64,000 bases of DNA from Thermofontimicrobium_A sp034505795 (GTDB taxonomy: Bacteria > Zhuqueibacterota > Zhuqueibacteria > Thermofontimicrobiales > Thermofontimicrobiaceae): NCBI GenBank assembly GCA_034505795.1, contig JAPDQM010000004.1:22317-86316 (forward strand). The letters are read 5' to 3'. The notes under the pieces were generated by a model that was not told the DNA's origin, made no database searches, and saw only the letters and a program-made list of their open reading frames with translations. Of this stretch, positions 51,929-62,401 are shown in pieces. Positions within the stretch are counted from its first letter, which is position 1; each line of letters starts with the position of its first letter. Made by a program: the position numbers and the translations under genes.

Positions 51929-52399
51929 CTACCACCTGAAATGGGCAAAGGCTCTGTTGGCTTCGGCCATCTTATGGGTATCTTCCCGTTTTTTAATTGA
52001 CGAGCCTTCGTTGTTGGCTGCGGCAATCAGCTCCGATGCCAATTTGTCGGACATGGTCTTTTCCTTCCGTTCTTTGGCATAGCCGATGAGCCACCGGATC
52101 GCAAGTGCCTGGCGACGATTCTCGCGTACTTCCACCGGCACCTGATACGTAGCACCTCCCACTCGCCGAGAGCGAACTTCAATAATAGGCTTTACGTTGT
52201 CCAGTGCCTTATAAAAGAGCTCCAAACCGTTTTTACCGGTTCGGCTCTCGATCTTTTCTAACGCCGAATAAAAATTTCGTTCGGCGACACTTCTTTTGCC
52301 GCGGCGTAATAGACTATTGATAAATTTGGTTACCACAATACTGTTAAATTTGGGATCTGGCAACACTTCTCGTGCAACAACTCGTTTTCTTCTGGGCAT
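51929..52399 (-). CDS. rpsG: Ribosomal protein S7
   Basis: A 156-residue 30S head assembly protein: 'PRRKRVVAREVLPDPKFNSI', 'VEVRSRRVGGATYQVPVEVR' and 'RWLIGYAKERKEKTMSDKLA'. Normal length; 140 bp upstream of fusA. Confidence 0.97.
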   Translation of the reverse strand: MPRRKRVVAREVLPDPKFNSIVVTKFINSLLRRGKRSVAERNFYSALEKIESRTGKNGLELFYKALDNVKPIIEVRSRRVGGATYQVPVEVRENRRQALAIRWLIGYAKERKEKTMSDKLASELIAAANNEGSSIKKREDTHKMAEANRAFAHFRW

Positions 52400-52430
52400 A
52401 GTAGCACTATCTCATTTTTCAGTAAAGCAA

Positions 52431-52805
52431 TTAACTCTTTTTCTTCTTCGCACCGTATTTGGATCGACCTTGCATTCGATCTTGAACTCCGGCTGTATCG
52501 AGCACGCCACGAATGATATGATACCGCACACCAGGGAGGTCCTTTACCCGGCCCCCGCGAATCAATACGATCGAGTGTTCCTGTAAATTATGCCCTTCAC
52601 CCGGAATATAGGCCGTCACTTCAAAGCCATTGGACAGTCGGACTCTCGCGACTTTACGCAAGGCGGAATTAGGCTTCTTCGGCGTTGTGGTATAAACCCT
52701 GGTGCAGACGCCACGTCGCTGGGGCGCACCCGTCAATGCCGGTGCAGAAGTTTTTTTGCTGACTTTTTTTCTACCTAATCGAACTAATTGATTAATTGTC
52801 GGCAA
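52431..52805 (-). CDS. rpsL: Ribosomal protein S12 (TTG start)
   Basis: A 124-residue decoding-centre protein. Motifs 'TTPKKPNSALRKVARVRLSN' and 'GEGHNLQEHSIVLIRGGRVK' then DLPGVRYHIIRG include the lysines linked to streptomycin response; both are wild-type here (KKPNSALRK, GGRVKDLPG). TTG at 52805 follows GGAGATGGACA and gives the standard (M)PTINQLVR start. Confidence 0.96.
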   Translation of the reverse strand: MPTINQLVRLGRKKVSKKTSAPALTGAPQRRGVCTRVYTTTPKKPNSALRKVARVRLSNGFEVTAYIPGEGHNLQEHSIVLIRGGRVKDLPGVRYHIIRGVLDTAGVQDRMQGRSKYGAKKKKS

Positions 52806-52831
52806 TGTCCATCTCCATTTTTAAAAAGTCG

Positions 52832-52860
52832 AATATAACCAAAATATTTTTAAATAGCAA
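52832..52860 (-). promoter_or_regulatory. Candidate internal promoter of the str segment
   Basis: On the minus strand TTGCTA (52855-52860), 17 bp and TATATT (52832-52837) lie in the A/T-rich rpoC-rpsL gap, about 30 bp before rpsL. It could give separate expression of rpsL-rpsG-fusA-tuf and downstream genes. Confidence 0.45.
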
Positions 52861-52913
52861 TATTTTTTTTTGCTTTCTACAATCTTCCCCCAGGCTTCCG
52901 CCATGATCATAAT

Positions 52914-55900
52914 CTATTCGGCGACTTCCTCTTCGATAGCGGCTGCTTCTGGCGCTTCATCTGTCGCATCTTCTTCTCCCGGGCTATAAACCATTATCTT
53001 TTTATAGCGATTAAGCCCGGTGCCCGCCGGAATTAGATTTCCCATCACAACATTTTCTTTAAGACCACGCAAATAATCGATCTTTCCTTCGATGGAGGCA
53101 TCGGTTAGCACGCGCGTCGTCTCCTGGAAAGATGCTGCGGAAATAAAACTCTCGGTCGTCAACGAAGCTTTGGTAATGCCCAATAACAGCGGCTGAAAGG
53201 TCGCTGGCTTGGCCGGGCGTGATTTCGCTGGCGATTTTTTGGCTTTGGTCAACTTCTGATTCAGTCGCTCAAATTCTGCTCGCGCAATCAAATCGTTGAC
53301 TTTCAGCGCCGAATCCCCAGGATCAGTAATTACGACCTGGCTTCGAATTTTATTGTTCTCTTCTTGAAAAGTGAGCCGGTCCACTTGATCTCCGGGCAGA
53401 TAAAACGTGTCACCAGGATCTTCTATTTTGACCTTTTGCAGCATTTGACGAACGATCACCTCGATGTGCTTATCATTGATGCGAACGCCCTGCAGCCGGT
53501 AGACTTCCTGGATTTCATTTACCAGATACTCCTGAACCTTATTAGCACCCATAATATTCAGAATATCGTGCGGCGCCACAGATCCTTCACAAAGTTTTTC
53601 GCCGGCCTCCACATAATCACCATCATGAACCAGAATATGTTTGCCATAAGGAATCTGGTAGCTTTTTTCTTCCTGACCATCCCGGGAGGTAACGGTTATT
53701 TTGCGGATACCTCGCTTAATCTCGCCAAATTTAACCCGACCATCGATTTCGCTCACAATCGCCGGGTCCTTTGGTCGCCGCGCTTCGAACAATTCGGCCA
53801 CTCGAGGCAAACCGCCAGTAATATCTCTGGTCTTCGATATCTCGCGTGGAATCTTCACCAGAAAATCTCCGGCATGCACCTGATCGCCATCTTTCACCTG
53901 AATGGACGATCGAACCGGTAAAATATAGGAACTCAGCTCGTCCCCATGTTCATCCAGAATACGGATTTGCGGGCTCAAATTTCGGTTGCGGGATTCGATC
54001 ACCACTCGCTGCCGCAAGCCTGTGGCTTCATCAGTTTCTTCACGATAGGTCACATTTTCAATAATGTCGATAAATTCCACCCGCCCGCTGTGGATCGCCA
54101 GAATTCCAGTGCTATAAGGATCCCAGCGAAACAACACTGAATTCTTCTTGATAGAATCACCAGGTTTCACCAACACCTGTGCGCCATAGGGAACAACATA
54201 GACCGATAGCGTGCGATTCTCCTCGTCCATGATTTTGATTTTTCCATTACGGGCGATGGCCACCTGATTCCCCGGCTTTTGCTCCACCAGCCGCAAATTT
54301 TCATACTGTACATAACCATCATTCTTGGCGGTCACTTGCGATTGGGCAGCAATACGTGCTGCAGTACCGCCGATGTGGAACGTTCGCAAAGTTAGCTGCG
54401 TTCCTGGTTCACCAATCGATTGCGCCGCCATAACACCTACGGCTTCGCCGACCATCACCAGGTTGCCGGTAGCCAAATTGCGACCGTAGCATAACGCACA
54501 GACACCACGACGTGACTCACAGGTAAGTACTGACCGAATATTTACATTTTCGATACCGGCATTATAAATTTTATCCGCAGTGGCCTCATCAATCAATTTG
54601 CCGGCTTCAACCAACACATTACCATCTTCATCGAACACATCTTCAGCAGCTACACGCCCTAAAATTCGGTCGCGCAGCGGTTCGATAACCTCTTCCCCCT
54701 CTTTTAAGTCACCAATTCGCAGACCCAAAATGGTACCACAGTCGTGCTCAGTAATGATCACATCCTGTGCCACATCTACCAGACGACGGGTCAGGTAACC
54801 TGCATCGGCCGTCTTCAGAGCCGTATCCGCTAATCCCTTGCGAGCTCCATGGGTGGAAATAAAATATTCCAACACCGTTAGCCCTTCTTTGAAATTGGAC
54901 ATAATGGGGTTCTCAATAATCTCGCCCATTTCGCCGGTCATCTTCTTTTGCGGTTTGGCCATCAAACCACGCATCGCAGCCAATTGACGAATTTGTTCAC
55001 GAGAGCCGCGTGCCCCTGAATCCGCCATCATGTAAATTGGATTAAAGCCGTTCTGGGATTTCTTTAACTTCTCCCACATCGTTTCAGCGACATCGCTGGT
55101 AGTGTGGGTCCAGATGTCAATGATCTTGTTGTAACGTTCACCATCCGTTATGACCCGATTCTCATACTGATTGGTAATCTTCTCAACCTCTTGAATCGAC
55201 TTCTGCAAAATTTGCGGTTTTTCTTCTGGCGTAATCACATCATCCATGCCGATAGTAACCCCGCCCTTCATCGCAAAATAGAATCCCATCTCTTTGATTT
55301 TATCCAGAAAGAGCGCAGTCTGGTAATTACCCAATCGGCTATAAATATCCGCAATGATCTCCTCGGTCCGCTTCTTGGTCAGCAACTCATTGACAAAGTC
55401 GAATCCCGGTGGCATAATCTGATTAAAAATCACCCGACCACATGTGGTCTCAATAAGCTTGCCATTGATTCGTACCTTAATTTTCGTATGCAAACCAATC
55501 GCCTTGTTGTCATAGGCCAATAATACCTCAGTGGGCGAAGAGAAGAGTTTGCCTTCACTCGGTTCCCCACTCTTGGTTTTTGTCAAATAGTAACATCCCA
55601 GAACGATATCCTGACTGGGGATTGCCAAGGGTCGCCCGTTGGCTGGCGATAAAATATTGTGAGTAGAAAGCATCAGAATTTTCGTTTCCACCTGCGCATA
55701 GAACGATAGTGGAATATGGACCGCCATCTGATCGCCATCAAAGTCGGCATTAAATGCGGCGCAAACCAATGGATGAACCTGAATGGCCTTGCCTTCGATC
55801 AACACCGGCTGGAATGCCTGGATACCCAGGCGATGCAACGTGGGCGCACGGTTCAGCAGAATGGGATGATCCTCGATGATCTCTTCTAAAATTTCCCAGA

Positions 55901-57155
55901 CTTCATTGCCCCGTTTCTCGACCATCTTCTTGGCACTTTTCACCGTTTTAACCATTCCTCGCTCGACCAATTTCCGAATGACGAATGGCTTGAACAACTC
56001 CAGCGCCATCTCTTTTGGCAGGCCGCACTCATGCATCTTCAATTCTGGCCCTACCACAATCACTGATCGCCCCGAATAATCGATTCGTTTACCCAGCAGA
56101 TTCTGACGGAAGCGACCCTGTTTGCCACGGAGCATGTCCGAAAGCGACTTCAGCGCCCGATTGCCATCTGAACGGACAGCAGCCGACTTCCGGCCATTAT
56201 CGAATAGCGAATCCACCGCTTCTTGAAGCATCCGTTTCTCATTGCGCAGGATCACTTCAGGCGCCTTGATCTCCAGCAATTTTTTCAACCGATTGTTGCG
56301 AATGATAACCCGTCGGTACAGATCATTCAAATCTGAGGTGGCGAAACGACCACCCTCGAGCGGCACCAATGGTCGTAATTCCGGCGGAATTACAGGAATC
56401 ACTGTCATCACCATCCACTCAGGACGATTTTCCTTGTGAAATTTGCTCCGCTTGAACGCTTCGATCACTTTCAATCGCTTAAGCGCTTCCGTTTTGCGCT
56501 GGATGGACGAATCCACCTGAATTTGATAGCGTAGCTCTTCCGAAAGCTTGTCGATATCGGTGCGCTTCAATAATTCCAGAATCGCTTCACCACCAATTTT
56601 AACCACAAACCGTTCGCTCTCATTTTCTGGTTCTTCCGATACCTCAGGAAACTCGCTAAGAATACGAAAATAGTCATCTTCGCTTATCAACTCTTTGGGC
56701 TTGAGGCCGCTTTTGCCTGGCTGGATCACCACATACGACTCATAGTAAATGATCTTTTCCAGTTCGGCCATACTCATCCCCAAAATATAACCGATTTTGG
56801 AGGGCAGCGATTTCCAATACCAGATATGAACCACCGGTACAGCCAGCGTAATATGCCCCATCCGCTCGCGGCGCACACTTTTCATCGTCACTTCCACGCC
56901 GCAACGGTCACATATAATGCCTTTATATCGAATGCGTTTATATTTGCCACAATGACATTCCCAATCCCGCACCGGTCCAAAAATCTTTTCACAGAAAAGA
57001 CCATCTTTTTCGGGCTTGAATGACCGATAGTTGATCGTTTCCGGTTTGGTCACCTCTCCATGGGAACGCTCCAGAATTTTATCCGGCGAGGAGAGGTTAA
57101 TGGAAATGGCACCAAAACTTGTTCGGCTCGATATCTCTTGTCTGGACGACATCAT
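52914..57155 (-). CDS. rpoC: RNA polymerase beta' subunit
   Basis: A protein of about 1413 residues. ATG at 57155 is chosen: GGAGGT lies nine bases before it and directly abuts the earlier ATG at 57164, which is therefore unlikely. The N-terminal zinc site is CHCGKYKRIRYKGIICDRCG, the catalytic magnesium site is NADFDGDQMAVH, and a second zinc site is CESRRGVCALCYG. The acidic C-terminus ends in Glu-rich sequence. It is separated from rpoB by about 260 bp. Confidence 0.97.
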   Translation of the reverse strand: MMSSRQEISSRTSFGAISINLSSPDKILERSHGEVTKPETINYRSFKPEKDGLFCEKIFGPVRDWECHCGKYKRIRYKGIICDRCGVEVTMKSVRRERMGHITLAVPVVHIWYWKSLPSKIGYILGMSMAELEKIIYYESYVVIQPGKSGLKPKELISEDDYFRILSEFPEVSEEPENESERFVVKIGGEAILELLKRTDIDKLSEELRYQIQVDSSIQRKTEALKRLKVIEAFKRSKFHKENRPEWMVMTVIPVIPPELRPLVPLEGGRFATSDLNDLYRRVIIRNNRLKKLLEIKAPEVILRNEKRMLQEAVDSLFDNGRKSAAVRSDGNRALKSLSDMLRGKQGRFRQNLLGKRIDYSGRSVIVVGPELKMHECGLPKEMALELFKPFVIRKLVERGMVKTVKSAKKMVEKRGNEVWEILEEIIEDHPILLNRAPTLHRLGIQAFQPVLIEGKAIQVHPLVCAAFNADFDGDQMAVHIPLSFYAQVETKILMLSTHNILSPANGRPLAIPSQDIVLGCYYLTKTKSGEPSEGKLFSSPTEVLLAYDNKAIGLHTKIKVRINGKLIETTCGRVIFNQIMPPGFDFVNELLTKKRTEEIIADIYSRLGNYQTALFLDKIKEMGFYFAMKGGVTIGMDDVITPEEKPQILQKSIQEVEKITNQYENRVITDGERYNKIIDIWTHTTSDVAETMWEKLKKSQNGFNPIYMMADSGARGSREQIRQLAAMRGLMAKPQKKMTGEMGEIIENPIMSNFKEGLTVLEYFISTHGARKGLADTALKTADAGYLTRRLVDVAQDVIITEHDCGTILGLRIGDLKEGEEVIEPLRDRILGRVAAEDVFDEDGNVLVEAGKLIDEATADKIYNAGIENVNIRSVLTCESRRGVCALCYGRNLATGNLVMVGEAVGVMAAQSIGEPGTQLTLRTFHIGGTAARIAAQSQVTAKNDGYVQYENLRLVEQKPGNQVAIARNGKIKIMDEENRTLSVYVVPYGAQVLVKPGDSIKKNSVLFRWDPYSTGILAIHSGRVEFIDIIENVTYREETDEATGLRQRVVIESRNRNLSPQIRILDEHGDELSSYILPVRSSIQVKDGDQVHAGDFLVKIPREISKTRDITGGLPRVAELFEARRPKDPAIVSEIDGRVKFGEIKRGIRKITVTSRDGQEEKSYQIPYGKHILVHDGDYVEAGEKLCEGSVAPHDILNIMGANKVQEYLVNEIQEVYRLQGVRINDKHIEVIVRQMLQKVKIEDPGDTFYLPGDQVDRLTFQEENNKIRSQVVITDPGDSALKVNDLIARAEFERLNQKLTKAKKSPAKSRPAKPATFQPLLLGITKASLTTESFISAASFQETTRVLTDASIEGKIDYLRGLKENVVMGNLIPAGTGLNRYKKIMVYSPGEEDATDEAPEAAAIEEEVAE

Positions 57156-57277
57156 CGAGGACATACCTCCGGGTAACTAAATTTATATTTCTGGGAACCT
57201 CTATACTCAAAACTGAACATCTAATCTGAAACTAAAACCACAAACGACTGGCGTCGATGATAACACGATGCTACCAC

Positions 57278-57305
57278 ATCTGGTTACATCGCTTTGCGAC
57301 CAGAT
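57278..57305. repeat. Hairpin in the rpoB-rpoC gap
   Basis: ATCTGGT and ACCAGAT pair around a sequence that itself has CGC-AAA-GCG. It is the only structure seen in the 261-bp rpoB-rpoC spacer, which holds no gene or clear promoter. In many bacteria this gap is much shorter. Confidence 0.35.
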
Positions 57306-57416
57306 CACTGATCATTTTTCATCAAACTAACTTTAAGCGGCCACATCAATCTTCTAGCCAGAGCCTAATATGACCACAGTATGCGAATTGACTTCAGCGC
57401 CCCCTGCCATCTGAAA

Positions 57417-60400
57417 TCAATATTTGCCATCTTTCACATCCAGCAGTTCAACATCCAGCCCCAGCCCCATCAATTCACGAATCAAGACATTGAATGACTC
57501 CGGTAAGCCTGGCTCAGGCAGCGTATCCCCCTTAACGATCGCTTCATACACCTTGGAGCGGCCTCGGACATCGTCCGATTTGACCGTCAGGATCTCTTGC
57601 AGCGTATGAGCGGCGCCGTATGCCTCCAGCGCCCAAACTTCCATTTCCCCAAATCGCTGACCGCCAAATTGAGCCTTGCCACCCAACGGTTGTTGAGTAA
57701 TGAGCGAATACGGACCGATGGATCGGGCATGGATCTTGTCTTCAACCAGATGCGATAGTTTCATCATATAAATGTAGCCAACTGTCACCGGCGAATCGAA
57801 CGGCTCGCCGGTTTGACCATCATAAAGAATGGTCTTACCTGTGGTCGGCAATCCCGCAGCAGCCATCTCCTCTTTGATCTCCTCAAAGGTTGCCCCGTCA
57901 AAGACCGGCGTGGCATAGTAGGTATTGAGTACCTTGGCCGCCCACCCCAGGTTGGTTTCCATAATTTGTCCCAGGTTCATACGCGAAGGAACGCCCAGCG
58001 GATTGAGAACGATATCCACTGGCGTACCATCGGGCAGGCACGGCATGTCTTCGATGGGAACGATCCTGGCAACTACTCCCTTGTTCCCGTGCCGACCCGC
58101 CATTTTGTCGCCGACCATCAATTTTCGTTTTTTGGCCACATACACTTTAGCCAACTGCACAATGCCTGGCGGCAATTCATCGCCCACCGTTATCTTGAAC
58201 TTGCGCAATTCATACTCTTCTTCCAAAGAAGCCAGGCGTTCATAATATTTTTCCAGGATTTCGCGCACCAGTTGGTTGCGCATCTCATCTTCAACCAATG
58301 GCTGAGTGAGATCAATCTTATCCAGGTCAATCTCTTCCAGGCTCTCTTGTTTTAAAACAGCCTTGGCCCGGATTACGATCTTACCAGACTCCAGATCACG
58401 AATACCAACCGATAACTGACCGCTCAATACCTGAATCAGCTTTTTATCTCGTAGCTTACGAATGCGTTTCTTTTCCGCTTCGTACCACTGATCCAGTTCC
58501 TCATTTTTTTTCTTATCCTGCCGCTTGGTGCGGGTATCGCGCTTTTTTCGGGAAAACAATTTGGTATCAATTACAATTCCTTTCAGGCCCGTCGGCGCTT
58601 TCAAGGAGGCGTCTTTCACATCTCCAGCCTTTTCACCAAAAATCGCTTTCAATAGCTTCTCTTCCGGTGTCGGATCGGTTTCACCTTTCGGGGTCACCTT
58701 GCCGACCAAAATATCACCTTCCTGCACCTCGGCGCCCACGCGCACAATACCATTTTCATCCAGATCCTTGGTGGCTTCTTCGCTAATATTTGGAATTTCA
58801 CGAGTGAGTTCCTCTTCGCCCCGTTTGGTATCACGCACCTGCAGCTCAAACTGCTCGATGTGCACTGAGGTGAAAATATCATCACGAACCACTCGCTCGG
58901 AAACCACAATCGCATCTTCAAAATTATAACCGCGCCAGGGCATAAAAGCTACCAGCACATTTTTGCCCAGCGCCAACTCGCCCTGCTCGGTTCCGCAACC
59001 ATCCGCCAGAACATCCCCCACCTCAACCACATCGCCCGCCTTTACCCGCGGAATCTGATTGACGCAGGTATCCTGGTTGGTTCGAAGGAACTTATCCAGT
59101 TCATAGACATCAAACTCGGTGTGATCGAAATCCAGCAATTTGGCACGATCCAGGGTTTCTTTTTCTTCTTCTAGTGCCCGCACCACAATTTGCGTCGCAC
59201 TCACCTTTTCAACAACTCCCCGTCGCTCGGCCAAAATTAGCGCTCGCGAGTCGCGGGCAATTTTGCGCTCGATCCCGGTGCCCACCAACGGCGCTTCGGG
59301 CTTCAACAACGGCACCGATTGCCGCTGCATGTTCGATCCCATTAACGCCCGGTTCGCATCGTCATGCTCTAGAAACGGAATCAGTGACGCTGCTGCTGAC
59401 ACCATTTGTGTTGGCGACACGTCCATGTAATTGACGACTTCCGATTGAACCAGTGGGAAATCCCCTCGAACTCGCACCTGCACCCGTTCATTGGCAAATT
59501 TACCATCTTCGGTGAGCGGTGCGTTCGCCTGGGCAATGTATAGATTCTCTTCATCATCGGCCGATAGGTATTCGATGGTCTTGCTCACTTTTCCATTGAC
59601 AACCTTGCGATAAGGGGTCTCAATAAAACCAAGTTTGTTAATTCGTGCAAATGTCGTCAATGACGAAATCAGACCAATATTGGGACCTTCTGGCGTTTCG
59701 ATGGGACACAGACGTCCGTAATGGGTATAATGCACATCACGCACTTCAAAACCAGCACGCTCCCGCGTCAAGCCACCAGGACCCAAAGCCGACAGTCGCC
59801 GCTTATGCGTCATCTCGGCCAGCGGATTGGTTTGATCCATGAATTGCGAGAGTTGACTGGTACCAAAAAATGTATTGATCACCGATAATATCGTCCGGGC
59901 ATTGATCAGATCCTGTGGGGTCAGCGTTTCGCTCTCGCGCAGATTCATGCGCTCTTTGACAGTGCGCGCCATGCGCGACAGCCCGACGCTCATCTGGGCG
60001 GCCAATTGCTCACCGACCGTCCGGATACGACGATTACCCAGATGATCGATATCATCCGCCGTGCGTCGTCCATTCCGCAAATCCAATAGATATTTTATGA
60101 TCGAAATAATATCTTCTTTGGTCAGAACCGTTACATCCAGGTTGATTTTGAGTCCCAATTTTTTGTTGAGCCGATAGCGCCCCACATCGCCAAGATCATA
60201 ACGTTTGGGATTAAAAAATAACCGATCAACCAGGCCACGCGCAGTTTCGATATCTGGTGGATCACCCGATCGCAATTGGCGATAGATCAGTTCCAGCGCC
60301 TCGGTTTCTGACTTCGACGGATCTTTGCGCAACGTATTATTGATGACCTCTGGACTGGCCGATGCGCCTTTCTTCAAAAATTTGATGGTCTGATTATCCG

Positions 60401-61220
60401 TCGTTCGAATCCGCTGCAACGCCTCGGCGGTCAGGGCAGAATCTTTTTCTACCAGTATCTCGCCCGTACTGTAGTCAATCACATCGAAAATGACAGTTTC
60501 ATCGATATAATTTTCAATCTCAGAACCCTGAACTTGCACCTCATCAACCAGATCAAATAGTTCCAGCAACTCCAAATCGGTGGAATAGCCCAGCGATCGC
60601 AACAGCGTGGTCACCGGAAATTTTTTCCGACGATCAATATAAACGTACATCACGTCATTAATGTCCGTCAGAAACTCCAGCCACGAGCCGCGCAGTGGAA
60701 TGATCCGGGCCGAATAGATTTTCGTTCCATTCGGATGCTTTTGTTCATCAAAAAACACGCCCGGGGATCGATGGAGCTGGCTCACCACAATGCGTTCCGC
60801 ACCATTGATGATAAAAGTGCCGCGATTGGTCATCACCGGAATGTTTCCCAGGTATACCACCTGTTCGATGGTATCGGTAATTTCCTCGCTACCGCTATCG
60901 GGATCCTTCACCGATAGCCGCAACCGGGCCTTCAGCGGCACCGAATAGGTCCCGCCGCGCTCCTGGCATTCCTTCATGTTATATTTGGGCTTTTCCAGAT
61001 AGTATGCCACAAATTCGAGAATAAAATTCTCGCGGCTATCCACTATTGGAAAAATGCTGGTAAAAACTGCCTGCAGCCCCTTGTTCTCCCGATGCTCTGG
61101 ATCAACATTTGGCTGCAAAAATTCATCAAAGGATTCTAATTGAATATTCAATAAATCCGGCAGTTCTGCAATCGTACTGATTTTTGAAAACGATTTTCTC
61201 TGGATATTAGGTACGGGCAT
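57417..61220 (-). CDS. rpoB: RNA polymerase beta subunit
   Basis: A 1267-residue catalytic subunit. The rifampicin-pocket region 'FFGTSQLSQFMDQTNPLAEM' then THKRRLSALGPGGL is wild-type in character. Other landmarks are 'VHYTHYGRLCPIETPEGPNI' and, near the C-terminus, 'GGKAQFGGQRFGEMEVWALE'. The start 'MPVPNIQRKSFSKIS' fits the family. It follows rplL by about 115 bp. Confidence 0.98.
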   Translation of the reverse strand: MPVPNIQRKSFSKISTIAELPDLLNIQLESFDEFLQPNVDPEHRENKGLQAVFTSIFPIVDSRENFILEFVAYYLEKPKYNMKECQERGGTYSVPLKARLRLSVKDPDSGSEEITDTIEQVVYLGNIPVMTNRGTFIINGAERIVVSQLHRSPGVFFDEQKHPNGTKIYSARIIPLRGSWLEFLTDINDVMYVYIDRRKKFPVTTLLRSLGYSTDLELLELFDLVDEVQVQGSEIENYIDETVIFDVIDYSTGEILVEKDSALTAEALQRIRTTDNQTIKFLKKGASASPEVINNTLRKDPSKSETEALELIYRQLRSGDPPDIETARGLVDRLFFNPKRYDLGDVGRYRLNKKLGLKINLDVTVLTKEDIISIIKYLLDLRNGRRTADDIDHLGNRRIRTVGEQLAAQMSVGLSRMARTVKERMNLRESETLTPQDLINARTILSVINTFFGTSQLSQFMDQTNPLAEMTHKRRLSALGPGGLTRERAGFEVRDVHYTHYGRLCPIETPEGPNIGLISSLTTFARINKLGFIETPYRKVVNGKVSKTIEYLSADDEENLYIAQANAPLTEDGKFANERVQVRVRGDFPLVQSEVVNYMDVSPTQMVSAAASLIPFLEHDDANRALMGSNMQRQSVPLLKPEAPLVGTGIERKIARDSRALILAERRGVVEKVSATQIVVRALEEEKETLDRAKLLDFDHTEFDVYELDKFLRTNQDTCVNQIPRVKAGDVVEVGDVLADGCGTEQGELALGKNVLVAFMPWRGYNFEDAIVVSERVVRDDIFTSVHIEQFELQVRDTKRGEEELTREIPNISEEATKDLDENGIVRVGAEVQEGDILVGKVTPKGETDPTPEEKLLKAIFGEKAGDVKDASLKAPTGLKGIVIDTKLFSRKKRDTRTKRQDKKKNEELDQWYEAEKKRIRKLRDKKLIQVLSGQLSVGIRDLESGKIVIRAKAVLKQESLEEIDLDKIDLTQPLVEDEMRNQLVREILEKYYERLASLEEEYELRKFKITVGDELPPGIVQLAKVYVAKKRKLMVGDKMAGRHGNKGVVARIVPIEDMPCLPDGTPVDIVLNPLGVPSRMNLGQIMETNLGWAAKVLNTYYATPVFDGATFEEIKEEMAAAGLPTTGKTILYDGQTGEPFDSPVTVGYIYMMKLSHLVEDKIHARSIGPYSLITQQPLGGKAQFGGQRFGEMEVWALEAYGAAHTLQEILTVKSDDVRGRSKVYEAIVKGDTLPEPGLPESFNVLIRELMGLGLDVELLDVKDGKY

Positions 61221-61334
61221 GAAGAGACCACCCTTTTTTCATCGTCCATGACAATTTAATTTTGTTGCTTCGACGTGGCTTATCACGTTTAACGAAGCGC
61301 ATTAGGAAAATTTGCCACCACGCTGATGATCAAA

Positions 61335-61805
61335 TTACTTGATCTCGATGGTCGCACCAACTTCCTCAAATTTCTTCTTAATCGACTCAGCTTCTTCTTT
61401 AGAAACGCCTTCCTTCACTGGCTTCGGAGCTGAGTCAACCAGATCTTTCGCTTCTTTAAGGCCCAGATTGGTAACTTCCCGCACGACCTTGATCACCTGA
61501 ATTTTCTTTTCACCCACAACCGACAGCACAACATTGAATTCAGTCTTTTCTTCTTGCTTCTCCTCAGCCGCTGCGGCGGGCGCTGCGCCAGCCATGGCTA
61601 CGGGCGCCATCGCCATTGCTTGAGCGGAAACCCCAAATTTATTTTCGAGGGCTTTAATCAAGTCTACCAGTTCCAGTACCGATAACTTTTCAATGCTCTC
61701 TACGATTTTGTCGACTCCATTGCCAGCTTTTTTGTCAGCAGACTTCTTCGTTGGCGTTGCTTTTTCGACTTCCACCGTTGCTTTGCTATCCTGTAATTCG
61801 GACAT
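61335..61805 (-). CDS. rplL: Ribosomal protein L7/L12 with N-terminal extension
   Basis: A 156-residue stalk protein; most bacterial L7/L12 are about 120-128. The extra ~30 residues at the N-terminus are Lys/Glu/Thr-rich ('VEVEKATPTKKSADKKA'). After it come the dimerisation helices ('VESIEKLSVLELVDLIKALE'), an Ala-rich hinge and the factor-binding domain ending 'EVGATIEIK'. A good ribosome site (GGAGGAATTCAA) lies directly before ATG 61805, so the extension is likely translated. Confidence 0.96.
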   Translation of the reverse strand: MSELQDSKATVEVEKATPTKKSADKKAGNGVDKIVESIEKLSVLELVDLIKALENKFGVSAQAMAMAPVAMAGAAPAAAAEEKQEEKTEFNVVLSVVGEKKIQVIKVVREVTNLGLKEAKDLVDSAPKPVKEGVSKEEAESIKKKFEEVGATIEIK

Positions 61806-61846
61806 TTGAATTCCTCCGTAATAATTTTGAAAACAAAATATGACTA

Positions 61847-62365
61847 TCAGCTTTCCTGTTGTTTTTTAATTTGAGTTAGCACATTAACCATCGACTGCAA
61901 CACATTGGTTAGCAATCCAACCATATTTCTGAGTGGCGCAGCCATCACGCCGATGGCCTGACCGCGTATCTGATCTACGGGCGGCAACTTGGCGATATCG
62001 CCAATCCGTTTTTGATCAAACACCTGGCCATCCAGCACACACGCTTTCAGTTTCAACTTCTCATTTTTCTTTTGATAACCAGTAAGAATTTTGGCGCCAA
62101 TAATTGGGTCTGCCAAACAAAACGCCAATGCCGTCGGCCCGGTAAGATAATCGACCAGGGGAGTTAAGCCTACCTGTTCGGCAGAAATGCGAGCAAGCGT
62201 ATTCTTCACTACTTTCAGCTCGATGGCCTCCTGCCGGAGTTGATTTCTTAAATCATTGATCTCCTCGACATTCAAGCCCATAAAATCCGCTAAATACACG
62301 CCTCGCGCAGCCGAAAATTTATCGACCAGCGTCTTGACCGTTGCCTCTTTTTCCGCTAATGCCAT
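61847..62365 (-). CDS. rplJ: Ribosomal protein L10
   Basis: A 172-residue stalk base protein: 'KEATVKTLVDKFSAARGVYL', 'VVKNTLARISAEQVGLTPL' and a C-terminal helix that binds L7/L12 dimers. In E. coli the L10-L12 complex represses its own mRNA; no clear leader is present in the 36-bp gap to rplA. Confidence 0.97.
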   Translation of the reverse strand: MALAEKEATVKTLVDKFSAARGVYLADFMGLNVEEINDLRNQLRQEAIELKVVKNTLARISAEQVGLTPLVDYLTGPTALAFCLADPIIGAKILTGYQKKNEKLKLKACVLDGQVFDQKRIGDIAKLPPVDQIRGQAIGVMAAPLRNMVGLLTNVLQSMVNVLTQIKKQQES

Positions 62366-62401
62366 TGATCGTTATCCCTCTATCGTATGAATTCACATTC
62401 G

